Origin: Microbacterium oxydans
GTDB lineage: Bacteria; Actinomycetota; Actinomycetes; Actinomycetales; Microbacteriaceae
Direction of reading: 5' to 3'
Assembly: GCF_000956525.1 (NCBI RefSeq)
Contig: NZ_JYIW01000026.1
Coordinates: 744,001-808,000 of the forward strand
DNA: 64,000 bases
Under the pieces are notes generated by a model. The model saw nothing but the letters and a program-made list of their open reading frames with translations, was not told the origin of the DNA and did not search any database. The translations under genes were made by a program, and so were the position numbers. Below are positions 8,080 through 15,964 of the stretch, one piece after another (positions within the stretch are counted from its first letter, which is position 1; each line of letters begins with the position of its first letter).

Positions 8080-9393
8080 TCAGGCGAACAGCTCGGCGCC
8101 GATGTAGGACCCAGCGGTCACCCCGGCCGGGACCGCCCAGATACCGGACCCGACGTGCCGGATGTACTCGTTCATGCGATCGGTCGCGAGCCGTCGCTGC
8201 AGCGTGATGAACTGCGCTGGATCGCGCTGGTACGACAGGAAGAACAGGCCAGCGTCGAGGCGCCCGAGATCGTTGTTGCCGTCGACGTAGTTGTAGCCGC
8301 GGCGCAGGATGCGGATGCCCTCGTTCTGCTCAGGGTGGGCGAGCCGCACGTGGCTGTTCGCGTCGATCGCGGCGCCGTGGAAGTTCGGCTCCGTGAACTC
8401 GGTCCCACCTGAGAGCGGCGCGCCCTCGCCCTTGTCGCGGCCGATGATCGTGTCCTGCTCACCCAGCCGTACGCGATCCCAGGTCTCGATCAGCATCGCG
8501 ATCTTGCGGGCGACGAGATAGGACCCGCCGGAGAGCCAGGCCGGTTCGTCGTCGGACGCCACCCAGACGTGCTCGTCGAGCGCCCGATGATCATCGGCGA
8601 GGATGTTCGCGGTGCCGTCTTTGAACCCGAACAGGTTGCGCGGCGTCGCCTGCGCAGCGGTCGTGCGCGAGGTCTTCCCGAATCCCAGCTGCGACCAGCG
8701 CAGTCGGGCGCGCCCGAAGGCGATCCGGCTGAGGTTGCGGATCGCGTGCACCGCGACCTGCGGGTCATCCGCACAGGCCTGGATGCAGAGATCGCCGTGC
8801 GAGTTCTGCGGGTCGAGATCATCGCCGAGGAATGCCGGGAGGCGCTCGAGTCCTTTCGGGCGGAGCGCCGCGATGCCGTAGCGATCGCCGTCCTCGTTCT
8901 CGAACAGTCCCGGTCCGAAGCCGAAGGTGATCGTGAGGCCGGCGGCAGGAAGGCCCAGCGCCTCTCCGGTGTCGTCCGGCGGAGCCTCGGTCGCGCCGCC
9001 GACCGCGCCGGTCGCGCTGACCTCGAGGCCCTGACTCATCCGCGATGCCGCGTACGACCAGTCCTGCAGCAGAGAGATCAGATCCTCTCGGTCGGTGCGC
9101 GGCATCATGTCGAACGACGCGAAATGCAGGTGATCCTGCACGGCGGTCGTGATGCCCGCCTGGTGCTCGCCGAAGTAAGCGTAGGGATTCTGCGCATCCT
9201 CGGCGGCTCGCGCTCGTCCGATCGCCACGCCGCCGGTGAGTCCTGCGCCTGCTCCGACGGCGAGACCGGCGACGCTGCCGCCGATCGCCAGCCCGAGGAG
9301 TCCTCGCCGGCTCAGGCCGGTCGGAGCGGATGCCGCGGCGTGTTCTGCGGTCGACGCGTCGTCGGCCGCGGCATCCGTTCCTTGTTCATTCAC
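8080..9393 (-). CDS. efeB: EfeB, Tat-exported Dyp-type haem peroxidase/deferrochelatase
   Basis: A 437-residue Dyp-type peroxidase. An N-terminal twin-arginine signal, SRRGLLGLAIGGSVAGLAVG (about 27-46), is followed by the mature enzyme. The distal haem-pocket motif FGFKDGT and the His-containing segment SHVRLAHPEQNEGIRILRRG are present. It is the last gene of efeU-efeO-efeB, 26 bases after the efeO stop. In EfeUOB the peroxidase is thought to oxidise ferrous iron or release iron from haem outside the membrane. The start is GTG 9393; no clear ribosome site is seen, but TACGAT lies 7 bases upstream, so a second leaderless promoter is possible. Confidence 0.92.
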   Translation of the reverse strand: MNEQGTDAAADDASTAEHAAASAPTGLSRRGLLGLAIGGSVAGLAVGAGAGLTGGVAIGRARAAEDAQNPYAYFGEHQAGITTAVQDHLHFASFDMMPRTDREDLISLLQDWSYAASRMSQGLEVSATGAVGGATEAPPDDTGEALGLPAAGLTITFGFGPGLFENEDGDRYGIAALRPKGLERLPAFLGDDLDPQNSHGDLCIQACADDPQVAVHAIRNLSRIAFGRARLRWSQLGFGKTSRTTAAQATPRNLFGFKDGTANILADDHRALDEHVWVASDDEPAWLSGGSYLVARKIAMLIETWDRVRLGEQDTIIGRDKGEGAPLSGGTEFTEPNFHGAAIDANSHVRLAHPEQNEGIRILRRGYNYVDGNNDLGRLDAGLFFLSYQRDPAQFITLQRRLATDRMNEYIRHVGSGIWAVPAGVTAGSYIGAELFA

Positions 9394-9400
9394 GTCGTGA

Positions 9401-9406
9401 ATCGTA
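9401..9406 (-). promoter_or_regulatory. Possible -10 TACGAT for efeB
   Basis: TACGAT on the minus strand, 7 bases, then GTG 9393. It overlaps a 15-base odd palindrome, ATTCACG-T-CGTGAAT (9388-9402). Confidence 0.3.
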
Positions 9407-9419
9407 CTCGTTCAGGTGA

Positions 9420-10652
9420 TCAGTCCAGCACCGTGCCGGTCAGCTGCGAGAGCGGCTCGGCGAGGGCGTTGATCAGATCGGTGAACTCGCGCTTGTCGTC
9501 CTCCGTGAGCTCGGAGTAGCCGACGAAGCCGTCGGTCAGCGAACCGTGGGCCGCGAGCGACTCCTCGAGCGCCGTGTAGCCGGCCTCGATCTCGGAGACG
9601 AGTGCAGCCCCGTCGTCGCCCTGGGCCGTGGCGAAGTCCTGCACGAGCGAGAAGGCCATCTTCGACCCCTCGACGTTCGCTGCGAAGTCGGAGAGGTCGG
9701 TACCGGACCACCAGTCCTCCTCGCCGGAGATCTTGCCGGTCGCGACCTCGTCGAGCAGCGCGATCGCGCCGTTCGAGATGCCGCCGATGCCCTGGTCTTC
9801 GAGCGCCGTGGTGAAGTCGTCGGAGTGCACGTAGTCGTACAGCTCCTGCACGTCGGCGAGCAGCAGATCACCGTAGTCGGCACGCTGCTCCGGCGTCGAC
9901 GGGGCCCAGTCCTGCCAGGCCGGTGTCTCGCCGTCGGCGTTCAGCGCGTCCTGCGCCGGCACCCAGAGGTCCTTCTCGATGCGGTGGAACCCGGTCCAGT
10001 CGAGCCCCTCGGCGACGGCGTCGACCTCGCGGTAGTCGATGCGCGGGTCGAGGTCTCCCAGCGCCTCGGCGACCGGCTCGATGCGCTCGTAGTAGGCGCG
10101 GGTCTGCGGGAAGAGCGAACGTGCGGTCTCGTCGTCGCCCGACTCGTAGGCCGTGACGAAGTCCTCGACGGCGGGGACGAGCTGACCGACCTGATCCTTG
10201 ACGAATGCAGCGTAGAGATCGACGGCCTGCTTCTTCTGGTCGGAATCGGGGCCGTCGACCGTGACGCGGTCGCCCGTGACGGTGAACGCGGTCTTGCCGA
10301 CGCCCTCGCCGATCATGCCGGGCTTGCAGAGCGTGAAGTACTCGCCGGGCTGCGCGACCACTGTGAGGGTCCGCGACGCGGCCGGGGCGATGTTCTCGAC
10401 CTCGCCGACGATCCGCAGACCGTCCTCGGCGAGCAGATAGAACTCGGACACCTGGTCGGTGTCGTTCTTGACCGCGAACGTGAGGGTGCCGCTGGTGGCG
10501 GTGGATTTCGAGACGGCGCAGTCGCTGTCGGTCGACGAGACGTCGAACGCGGCCGCTGCGTCGACGTCGCTCTTCGCGACGCATCCGCTGAGGATCAGGA
10601 CTGCAGTTCCGGTGGCAGCGAGTGCCCCGAGGATGCGACGAGAGGTGGTCAT
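9420..10652 (-). CDS. efeO: EfeO, iron-uptake lipoprotein with M75 domain
   Basis: A 410-residue exported lipoprotein. The signal ends in the lipobox LSGC (about residue 21-24). A cupredoxin-like N-terminal domain (about 30-125) is followed by the M75 peptidase-like domain with the metal-binding HxxE motif in GFHRIEKDLW. EfeO binds iron outside the membrane and passes it to EfeU. The ATG at 10652 overlaps the efeU stop by ATGA. The open frame continues far upstream through efeU in another frame; the lipoprotein signal fixes the real start. Confidence 0.93.
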   Translation of the reverse strand: MTTSRRILGALAATGTAVLILSGCVAKSDVDAAAAFDVSSTDSDCAVSKSTATSGTLTFAVKNDTDQVSEFYLLAEDGLRIVGEVENIAPAASRTLTVVAQPGEYFTLCKPGMIGEGVGKTAFTVTGDRVTVDGPDSDQKKQAVDLYAAFVKDQVGQLVPAVEDFVTAYESGDDETARSLFPQTRAYYERIEPVAEALGDLDPRIDYREVDAVAEGLDWTGFHRIEKDLWVPAQDALNADGETPAWQDWAPSTPEQRADYGDLLLADVQELYDYVHSDDFTTALEDQGIGGISNGAIALLDEVATGKISGEEDWWSGTDLSDFAANVEGSKMAFSLVQDFATAQGDDGAALVSEIEAGYTALEESLAAHGSLTDGFVGYSELTEDDKREFTDLINALAEPLSQLTGTVLD

Positions 10653-11596
10653 GCTGCTCCTTGTGATGAGAGGGAGGCCGTCGTGTCGCCCTCGACCGCC
10701 GCGGATGTCCGCGACATGGAGGGACGGCGCGAGCGGAGTCCACGGATGTACAACGATCCGACGATGAGGATGTAGAGGGTCCACGCGACCACCTGCAGCC
10801 AGGTCATCGCGGGCATGAAGCCGACGGTCGCCTGCAGGATCGAGGCGAGCGCCTCGCCAGGTGCGATGGTGGCGGAGACGTCGAACGCCCAGCCGAACGG
10901 GAAGGCGGCCCAGCCGACGGCGACACCGCCGGTCACCGCGTCGATGGGCGCTGCGGCGGTGAACGGCCCTGGCAGGGCGCCGGCCTCCTGCAGATCCATG
11001 AGGGCGTATGCCAGCACGCCGGCTGCCACGATCACCAGGAACCCACCGGTCCAGGCGAAGAAGCGGCGCAGATCGAGCTTCACCGCTCCCCGCGCGATCA
11101 GCCAGCCGATGAGGGCGGCCACGACGAGGCCGAGCAGCGCGCCGAGCAATGCGGACGGCGCATCGCCGAAGGACTGCACCATCGACCAGAGCAGCAGCGT
11201 GGTCTCGATGCCCTCGCGTGCCACGGAGACGAACCCGATCGCGACCAGCGCCCAGACGCCGCCGCTGGTGAGTGCTCGATCGATCCCGCCTTCCAGCGTG
11301 GCCTTCATGGTGCGACCGGCGCGCTGCATCCAGAAGATCATCCAGGTGACCATCGCGACCGCGAGCAGCGAGAGTCCGCCGCCGATGAGCTCCTGGGCGG
11401 CGAACGTGAGCTCGTAGGCGCCGAAGGTCAGGATCGCGCCGATGCCGAGGGCGAGCAGGATCGCGAGACCGACGCCGGCCCACATCCGCGGAAGCACATC
11501 GCTGCGGCCGAGCCTGCGGAGGTAGGCGACCAGGATGCCGACGACGAGAGCGGCTTCGAGGCCTTCACGAAGGCCGATCAGGAAGGTGGCGAGCAC
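10649..11596 (-). CDS. efeU: EfeU, FTR1-family iron permease
   Basis: A 315-residue polytopic permease of the FTR1/EfeU family. Both RExxE iron-binding motifs are visible: LREGLEAAL near the N-terminus and AREGIETTL near residue 110-120. The start is placed at GTG 11596, giving VLATFLIGLREGLEAAL, because family members begin there. A TTG at 11647 would add 17 low-complexity residues. The transcript probably starts near 11647, since TAGAGT lies 6 bases before the TTG, giving a 51-base leader that carries an iron-box-like palindrome. First gene of efeUOB. Confidence 0.92.
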   Translation of the reverse strand: MLATFLIGLREGLEAALVVGILVAYLRRLGRSDVLPRMWAGVGLAILLALGIGAILTFGAYELTFAAQELIGGGLSLLAVAMVTWMIFWMQRAGRTMKATLEGGIDRALTSGGVWALVAIGFVSVAREGIETTLLLWSMVQSFGDAPSALLGALLGLVVAALIGWLIARGAVKLDLRRFFAWTGGFLVIVAAGVLAYALMDLQEAGALPGPFTAAAPIDAVTGGVAVGWAAFPFGWAFDVSATIAPGEALASILQATVGFMPAMTWLQVVAWTLYILIVGSLYIRGLRSRRPSMSRTSAAVEGDTTASLSSQGAA

Positions 11597-11658
11597 GGAG
11601 AGACTCTCTGAGAAAGAGGAAGAGGAAGGTAAGGCAGCCCTTACCAAGGAGAGACTCT
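11597..11658. repeat. 11-base direct repeats GGAGAGACTCT flanking the efeU leader
   Basis: Copies at 11597-11607 and 11648-11658 are 51 bases apart. On the coding strand each reads AGAGTCTCTCC and runs directly into a possible start codon, TTG 11647 or GTG 11596. The upstream copy includes the -10 TAGAGT. Confidence 0.6.
11628..11645. promoter_or_regulatory. Iron-box-like palindrome upstream of efeUOB
   Basis: GGTAAGG-CAGC-CCTTACC has perfect 7-base arms resembling DtxR/IdeR half-sites (AGGTNAG). The spacing is wider than in the classic 19-base box. It lies just downstream of the predicted transcription start, where an iron-loaded repressor would block initiation. Confidence 0.55.
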
Positions 11659-11659
11659 A
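11654..11659 (-). promoter_or_regulatory. -10 hexamer TAGAGT for efeUOB
   Basis: Minus-strand TAGAGT, 6 bases, then TTG 11647, which marks the likely transcription start. Confidence 0.45.
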
Positions 11660-11762
11660 ACACCGTGCAGGCGCTCCCGTGAAAACGATCCGCCGAGTCG
11701 TGTGCGACCGAGGCGCTGCGGTAACGCGACGCAACACTCAGCCGCACCGGATCGAGCGGATC

Positions 11763-11768
11763 TACGCT
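11763..11768 (+). promoter_or_regulatory. -10 hexamer TACGCT, leaderless oxygenase gene
   Basis: TACGCT, 6 bases, then ATG 11775. This supports the internal ATG over the longer open frame. Confidence 0.5.
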
Positions 11769-11774
11769 CGGGAC

Positions 11775-12782
11775 ATGGCCGCTGAACTCTCGCTCCCCAT
11801 CCTCGACCTCTCGAAGCTCGACGACGGCCCCGAGGCCGCCGCGCAGTTCCGCGACGACCTCCGGGCCGCGACGCACGACGTCGGGTTCTTCTACCTGACG
11901 GGCACCGGGATCTCCCCCGAGCTCGAGGCCCGCCTGCATCAGGCGGCGCTCGACTTCTTCGCGCTGCCGGAGGAGGACAAGCTCGCGATCGAGAATGTGA
12001 ACAGCCCCCACTTCCGCGGCTACACGCGCATCGGCGGCGAGCGGACGCAGGGCCAGGTCGACTGGCGCGAGCAGATCGACATCGGCCCGGAGCGGGAGGC
12101 CGTCGAAGGCGGACCCGCGTTCAACCGGCTCATCGGCCCGAACCTCTGGCCGGAGGCGCAGCCCGAGCTGCGCGACGTGGTCGCCGAGTGGCACGCCACG
12201 CTGTCCGAGGTCGCGCGCAAGCTGCTCCGCGCATGGGCACAGACGCTCGGCGCGCAGGAGACCTACTTCGACGAGCACTTCGGCGACCCGTCGACGTTGA
12301 TCAAGATCGTCCGCTACCCCGGCACGCACGAACCGGAGCCGCAGCAGGGCGTCGGCGCGCACAAGGACTCCGGCGTGCTGACGCTGCTCTGGGTCGAACC
12401 GGGCAAGGGCGGGCTGCAGGTCGAACGCGACGGCGCCTGGGTCGACGCTCCCCCGGTCTCCGGCGCCTTCGTCGTGAACATCGGCGAGCTCCTGGAGTAC
12501 GCGACCGGCGGCTACCTCAAGGCGACCAACCACCGCGTCGTGTCACCGCAGGCTCCGAACGAGCGCATCTCGATCCCGTTCTTCTTCAACCCCGCACTCG
12601 ACAAGCGCCTGCCGCTGATCGATCTGCCGGCGGAGCTCGCGGCCGAGGCCAAGGGAGTCACGGATGACCCTGGCAACCCGATCCACGCACTGTACGGCGA
12701 GAACGCGCTGAAGTCCCGCTTGCGCGCGCACCCCGACGTCGCCGCGATCCATCACGCCGACCTCGTCGGCGCCTCCGCCTGA
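11775..12782 (+). CDS. 2-oxoglutarate/Fe(II)-dependent oxygenase, isopenicillin-N-synthase-like
   Basis: A 335-residue protein of the IPNS/2OG-Fe(II) superfamily. The DIOX_N part (about 5-120) is followed by the jelly-roll domain with the HxD iron ligands in GAHKDSGVLTLLW, the distal His in ATNHRVVSP, and the RxS 2-oxoglutarate motif in ERISIPFFFNP. Substrate is unknown. ATG 11775 fits the TACGCT-N6 rule; the frame upstream is non-coding in composition. It is divergent from efeUOB. Confidence 0.88.
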   Translation: MAAELSLPILDLSKLDDGPEAAAQFRDDLRAATHDVGFFYLTGTGISPELEARLHQAALDFFALPEEDKLAIENVNSPHFRGYTRIGGERTQGQVDWREQIDIGPEREAVEGGPAFNRLIGPNLWPEAQPELRDVVAEWHATLSEVARKLLRAWAQTLGAQETYFDEHFGDPSTLIKIVRYPGTHEPEPQQGVGAHKDSGVLTLLWVEPGKGGLQVERDGAWVDAPPVSGAFVVNIGELLEYATGGYLKATNHRVVSPQAPNERISIPFFFNPALDKRLPLIDLPAELAAEAKGVTDDPGNPIHALYGENALKSRLRAHPDVAAIHHADLVGASA

Positions 12783-12806
12783 CGTCGCCCGCGGTGGGGC
12801 CGCGCC

Positions 12807-13136
12807 TCAGAGCGCCTGCGTGCCGCTGAGCGAGACGATCTCGCGCAGCGCCTGGAGGTGTCCGGCGAACGCATCGAGCCCTGCCCGTGTCGAACGCACC
12901 CAGGTGCGCTGACGGCTCCCGAACCGCTCCTTGCGCGCGATCGCGTATCCCGCCGCCTCCAGGTGGCTGATCGCCTTGCTCAAGGGCGAGTCCCCGCACT
13001 GCAGGATCTCGCGGAGCGTTGTGAAGTCGAGTTCGATCCCGTCAGTGAGCGACGCCATCAGCGAGAACCGGATCGGTGATGCGAAATGATCGTCGAGCCG
13101 CGTGCGCGGGTGCGGGTTCGGGCTCGCTTCAGTCAC
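12807..13136 (-). CDS. Winged-helix transcriptional regulator
   Basis: A 109-residue DNA-binding protein of the HTH_34 (winged-helix, MarR-like) group. The recognition helix region is LREILQCGDSPLSKAISHLEAAGY, followed by the wing RKERFGSRQRTWVRST. Start GTG 13136 overlaps the stop of the upstream membrane-protein gene (GTGACTGA), so the two are co-translated. Such pairs usually consist of a membrane protein and an autorepressor. The tandem palindromes at 14018-14056 are the likely target. Confidence 0.85.
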   Translation of the reverse strand: MTEASPNPHPRTRLDDHFASPIRFSLMASLTDGIELDFTTLREILQCGDSPLSKAISHLEAAGYAIARKERFGSRQRTWVRSTRAGLDAFAGHLQALREIVSLSGTQAL

Positions 13137-14001
13137 GAGGATCACGCCCGTGCACGAAGGAGACCGCGGAGAACATGCCGACCACCGCAGCACCGATCGA
13201 CGCGGTCACCGGCATGCCCGCATCCGTCCCGGTCGTGCGCACGACCAGCAGCGCGAGCAGCGCGGTCGCCGCGAGCGCGAACGTCAGGACGTGCGGCCAA
13301 CGCCACGCAGCACCGATCACAGGAAGCCCGATCTGCGATCGAGCGGCCAGGATCCAGACGAGCAGGAGCAGCATCATCAGCAGCAGTAAGGTGCTCGTGA
13401 CCACGCCCTCCGGTGCGCCGGCGAGCAGGATCAACGCTCCGAGTGCGATGCCGACCACGATCGTCCCCCAGCGGATGCCGCGTGAGAGCGGCGACCGGCC
13501 GGGGCGAGACGGGCGCGGGTCGTGGGAGGCCCGGACGAGCTGGAACACGCCGTAACCGCCCAGACCGACCAGCATGAGGGTGCCGGGGATCAGCATCGTG
13601 ATCGGCGGAAGCCGCTCATCCCAGATCGCAAGCCAGAAGAACACCAGAGCGACGCCGAGGAGCACGGCACCCGACACGATGATCGGCCACCGGGCGCTCG
13701 ACATCCGCCACTGCATCCCGTTCCGCTGCGCCATGCCGCTCGCGAGCTGGCTCCAGACCAGGAAGGCGAAGAGGACCACCTGCGGCATGAAGGGTGCAGC
13801 GTCCCGGAGGATCCAGGCGAAGGCTGTGATGAACACCGCTCCGATCACGGCGTTGGCGATCTGCAACCAGGCCAGCGCCCGCCGATCGACGGCTCGGTCT
13901 CGACGTTCGGTGACGGCCTGCGCCTCGTCGAGGTATCGACGTGCGATATCGGCGTCCGGCGGCACAAGTGCCTCGTGTCCTGGGACCGGGTGCTGCTCCA
14001 T
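13129..14001 (-). CDS. Polytopic membrane protein of unknown function
   Basis: A 290-residue protein with about eight hydrophobic segments, including AWLQIANAVIGAVFITAFAW and the very hydrophobic TLLLLMMLLLLVWILAA near residue 215. A soluble acidic N-terminal stretch of about 45 residues precedes the first helix. I do not recognise the family. A GGGGAGG ribosome site supports ATG 14001. It is co-transcribed with the winged-helix regulator. Confidence 0.75.
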   Translation of the reverse strand: MEQHPVPGHEALVPPDADIARRYLDEAQAVTERRDRAVDRRALAWLQIANAVIGAVFITAFAWILRDAAPFMPQVVLFAFLVWSQLASGMAQRNGMQWRMSSARWPIIVSGAVLLGVALVFFWLAIWDERLPPITMLIPGTLMLVGLGGYGVFQLVRASHDPRPSRPGRSPLSRGIRWGTIVVGIALGALILLAGAPEGVVTSTLLLLMMLLLLVWILAARSQIGLPVIGAAWRWPHVLTFALAATALLALLVVRTTGTDAGMPVTASIGAAVVGMFSAVSFVHGRDPRD

Positions 14002-14017
14002 GACTCGACCTCCCCTG

Positions 14018-14033
14018 CTTTCCAGATGGAAAG
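14018..14033. promoter_or_regulatory. Operator site 1, CTTTCC-N4-GGAAAG
   Basis: A 16-base palindrome with 7-base arms CTTTCCA/TGGAAAG, immediately upstream of the ribosome site. Confidence 0.6.
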
Positions 14034-14040
14034 CTCACTA

Positions 14041-14056
14041 CTTTCCTACTGGAAAG
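14041..14056. promoter_or_regulatory. Operator site 2, CTTTCC-N4-GGAAAG
   Basis: The second 16-base palindrome, centred 23 bases from site 1. It overlaps a possible -10 (TAGGAA) that lies 17 bases from TTGATC on the minus strand. Confidence 0.6.
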
Positions 14057-14087
14057 CGATGCGGAGATCAACCCCCAACGCAAAACG

Positions 14088-14115
14088 AAGGCCGCCCCAC
14101 ACCAGGGACGGCCTT
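14088..14115 (-). terminator. Terminator of rpsO
   Basis: An 11-pair stem (AAGGCCGTCCC with GGGGCGGCCTT, one G-U) and a 6-base loop, about 40 bases past the rpsO stop. A short TTTT follows. Confidence 0.75.
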
Positions 14116-14151
14116 CCAAGAATGTTTTGCGCGATAGTACGCAGGTTCGCT

Positions 14152-14421
14152 TTATCGGCGAAGACCCAGGCGTTCGATCAGCGAGCGGTAGCGCGCGATA
14201 TCGATGTCCTGGAGGTAGCCGAGCAGACGACGGCGCTGACCCACCATGAGGAACAGACCACGACGCGAGTGGTGGTCGTGCTTGTGCTCCTTGAGGTGTT
14301 CGGTGAGGTCCTTGATGCGCTGCGTCAGCATTGCGACCTGCACCTCGGGGGATCCGGTGTCACCGGGGTGCGTCGCGTACTCTTCCATGATCGCCTTCTT
14401 GGCGTCAGACTCGAGTGGCAT
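14152..14421 (-). CDS. rpsO: 30S ribosomal protein S15
   Basis: An 89-residue protein, the normal S15 length. It contains the conserved [15 protein letters not shown] and the helix-rich [21 protein letters not shown] that binds 16S rRNA. It is monocistronic here: a terminator follows, and pnp, its usual neighbour, is not adjacent. AAAGGGGATC provides the ribosome site. A possible promoter lies about 60-85 bases upstream. Confidence 0.98.
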   Translation of the reverse strand: MPLESDAKKAIMEEYATHPGDTGSPEVQVAMLTQRIKDLTEHLKEHKHDHHSRRGLFLMVGQRRRLLGYLQDIDIARYRSLIERLGLRR

Positions 14422-14477
14422 AGATGGGATCCCCTTTCAGTTCGTTGCGCGGCGCCCGACGCCTGATGCGAGGGCTC

Positions 14478-14505
14478 TCTTTATCCGCGGCCGATCAAAC
14501 GGCAA
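14478..14505 (-). promoter_or_regulatory. Putative rpsO promoter
   Basis: Minus-strand -35 TTGCCG (14500-14505), a 16-base spacer and -10 TAAAGA (14478-14483). Confidence 0.4.
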
Positions 14506-14584
14506 CCTGAAGAGTCTATCAGTCATCCCTCCCCTTCGACGACCGCCGCTGTCGCCGCTCGAGCCGCGAGTCCCTGTGCTCCGA

Positions 14585-14590
14585 TACGCT
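14585..14590 (+). promoter_or_regulatory. -10 hexamer TACGCT upstream of the MFS leader ORF
   Basis: TACGCT, exactly 6 bases, then GTG 14597. Transcription should begin on or next to that GTG. Confidence 0.45.
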
Positions 14591-14596
14591 CGAGAC

Positions 14597-14623
14597 GTGC
14601 AGGACATCGGAATCGACGAGTGA
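14597..14623 (+). CDS. Possible leaderless 8-residue upstream ORF
   Basis: GTG CAG GAC ATC GGA ATC GAC GAG TGA would encode MQDIGIDE. The GTG is at the predicted transcription start, and the TGA overlaps the MFS start codon in the arrangement GTGA. It may couple translation of the exporter. The peptide has no obvious regulatory codon run. It could be chance. Confidence 0.35.
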   Translation: MQDIGIDE

Positions 14624-15912
14624 GCGGGACGCGCGGACATCTCATCGATCTCCGGCCGCTGACGCAGAGCCCCGCGTTCGCCCGGATGTGGATCGGTTCA
14701 ACCCTCTCCGGCATCGGCGGCCAACTCACCCTCGTGACCGTGATGCTGCACGTCTTCGCCCTCACCGGCAGCACCTTCGCAGTGTCGATGATCGCCGTCG
14801 CCGGCCTCGTGCCGATGATCCTCGCCGGCCTCTACGGCGGCATGCTCGCCGACGCCTTCGACCGCCGTCGCGTCGCCCTGATCGCTGCAACCATCACGTT
14901 CCTGTCGACCGCGCTGCTGGCAGCCCTCACCTGGACCGGCGGCGAGACCATCTGGTGGTTGTACGTGCTGAGCATGGTGACAGCTGCCGCGAACTCGGTC
15001 GGCATGGCCACCCGCACCGCGATCGTGCCGCGCCTGATCCCGCGCGAGCTCCTCGCCCCGGCATCCGCCTTGAACGGCATCGCCTTCGGCCTCACCGTGA
15101 TGGCGGGTCCTGCGCTCGCGGGGCTCCTCGTCGCGCTCACCGGCTACGGGTGGACCTACACGATCGATGTGATCCTCATGCTGTCCATGTTCCTCGGGCT
15201 CTGGACGCTGCCTGCGCTGCGCCCGGAGGGTGAGATCGTGCGCCCTGGGCTCGCGTCGCTCGTCGACGGCTGGCGCTTCCTGCGACGCGCCGGCAACATC
15301 CGCACGCAGTACGTGATCGACATCATCGCCATGACGTTCGGGCAGCCGCTCGTGCTCTTCCCCGCGCTCGGGACCGTGCTGCTCGGCGGCGGTGCGGTCA
15401 CCACCGGCATCCTCACGGCGGCCGTCGCGGTCGGTACATTCGCCTCGAGCCTGCTCTCCGGTCGCATCGTGCAGTACCGCTGGCACGGCCGAGGCATCGA
15501 ACGCGCCGTCGAGGCGTACGGCGCCGCGATCCTGGTCTTCGGACTCGTGCTCCTTCTCGGCACCTGGGCGGCCCCTGCCACCGAGACCTCGGCGAACGTC
15601 GGGCTCATCGTCGCGGCGTGCATCGCGCTGGCGCTCTCCGGCGCAGCCGACAATGTCAGCTCGATCTACCGCAACACGATGATGCAGTCCGCCGTCCCCG
15701 ACTCCATGCGGGGGCGGCTGCAGGGCGTCTTCGTCGTCGTGGTCGCCGGTGGCCCTCGCATCGGCGCGCTCTACGCCGGTGCGCTCGCGACCGTCACCTC
15801 GCTCTGGTTCCCGCCGATCCTGGGTGGATTCCTGGTGATCGCGCTGGTCGCGATCGTGGCGCGGCGCACCCCGCGCTTCCGCGTCTACGACGCAGAGAAC
15901 CCCGAGCCCTGA
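14620..15912 (+). CDS. MFS transporter, MFS_3 (EntS-like) exporter family
   Basis: A 430-residue major facilitator with twelve predicted helices. The N-terminal motif SPAFARMWIGSTLSGIGGQL and the loop LYGGMLADAFDRRRVAL (motif A, helices 2-3) are typical of the MFS_3 drug/siderophore exporter branch. Start GTG 14620 has only a weak GGA upstream and overlaps the stop of the 8-codon leader ORF. A hairpin overlaps its stop. The substrate is unknown. Confidence 0.85.
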   Translation: MSGTRGHLIDLRPLTQSPAFARMWIGSTLSGIGGQLTLVTVMLHVFALTGSTFAVSMIAVAGLVPMILAGLYGGMLADAFDRRRVALIAATITFLSTALLAALTWTGGETIWWLYVLSMVTAAANSVGMATRTAIVPRLIPRELLAPASALNGIAFGLTVMAGPALAGLLVALTGYGWTYTIDVILMLSMFLGLWTLPALRPEGEIVRPGLASLVDGWRFLRRAGNIRTQYVIDIIAMTFGQPLVLFPALGTVLLGGGAVTTGILTAAVAVGTFASSLLSGRIVQYRWHGRGIERAVEAYGAAILVFGLVLLLGTWAAPATETSANVGLIVAACIALALSGAADNVSSIYRNTMMQSAVPDSMRGRLQGVFVVVVAGGPRIGALYAGALATVTSLWFPPILGGFLVIALVAIVARRTPRFRVYDAENPEP

Positions 15913-15924
15913 GGACTCGGGGTT
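15898..15924 (+). terminator. Terminator hairpin overlapping the MFS stop
   Basis: AACCCCGAG (15898-15906) pairs perfectly with CTCGGGGTT (15916-15924). There is no T-run, which is common in actinobacteria. Confidence 0.55.
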
Positions 15925-15964
15925 CCGCGCAGCCCTGAAGGATCGGGGTCTGCAAGCGCTGCGA

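Noticed and set aside
10653-11483. N-terminal extension of the EfeO frame through efeU
   Set aside because: The extension is an Arg-rich shadow of efeU. The lipoprotein signal and the ATGA overlap place the real start at 10652.
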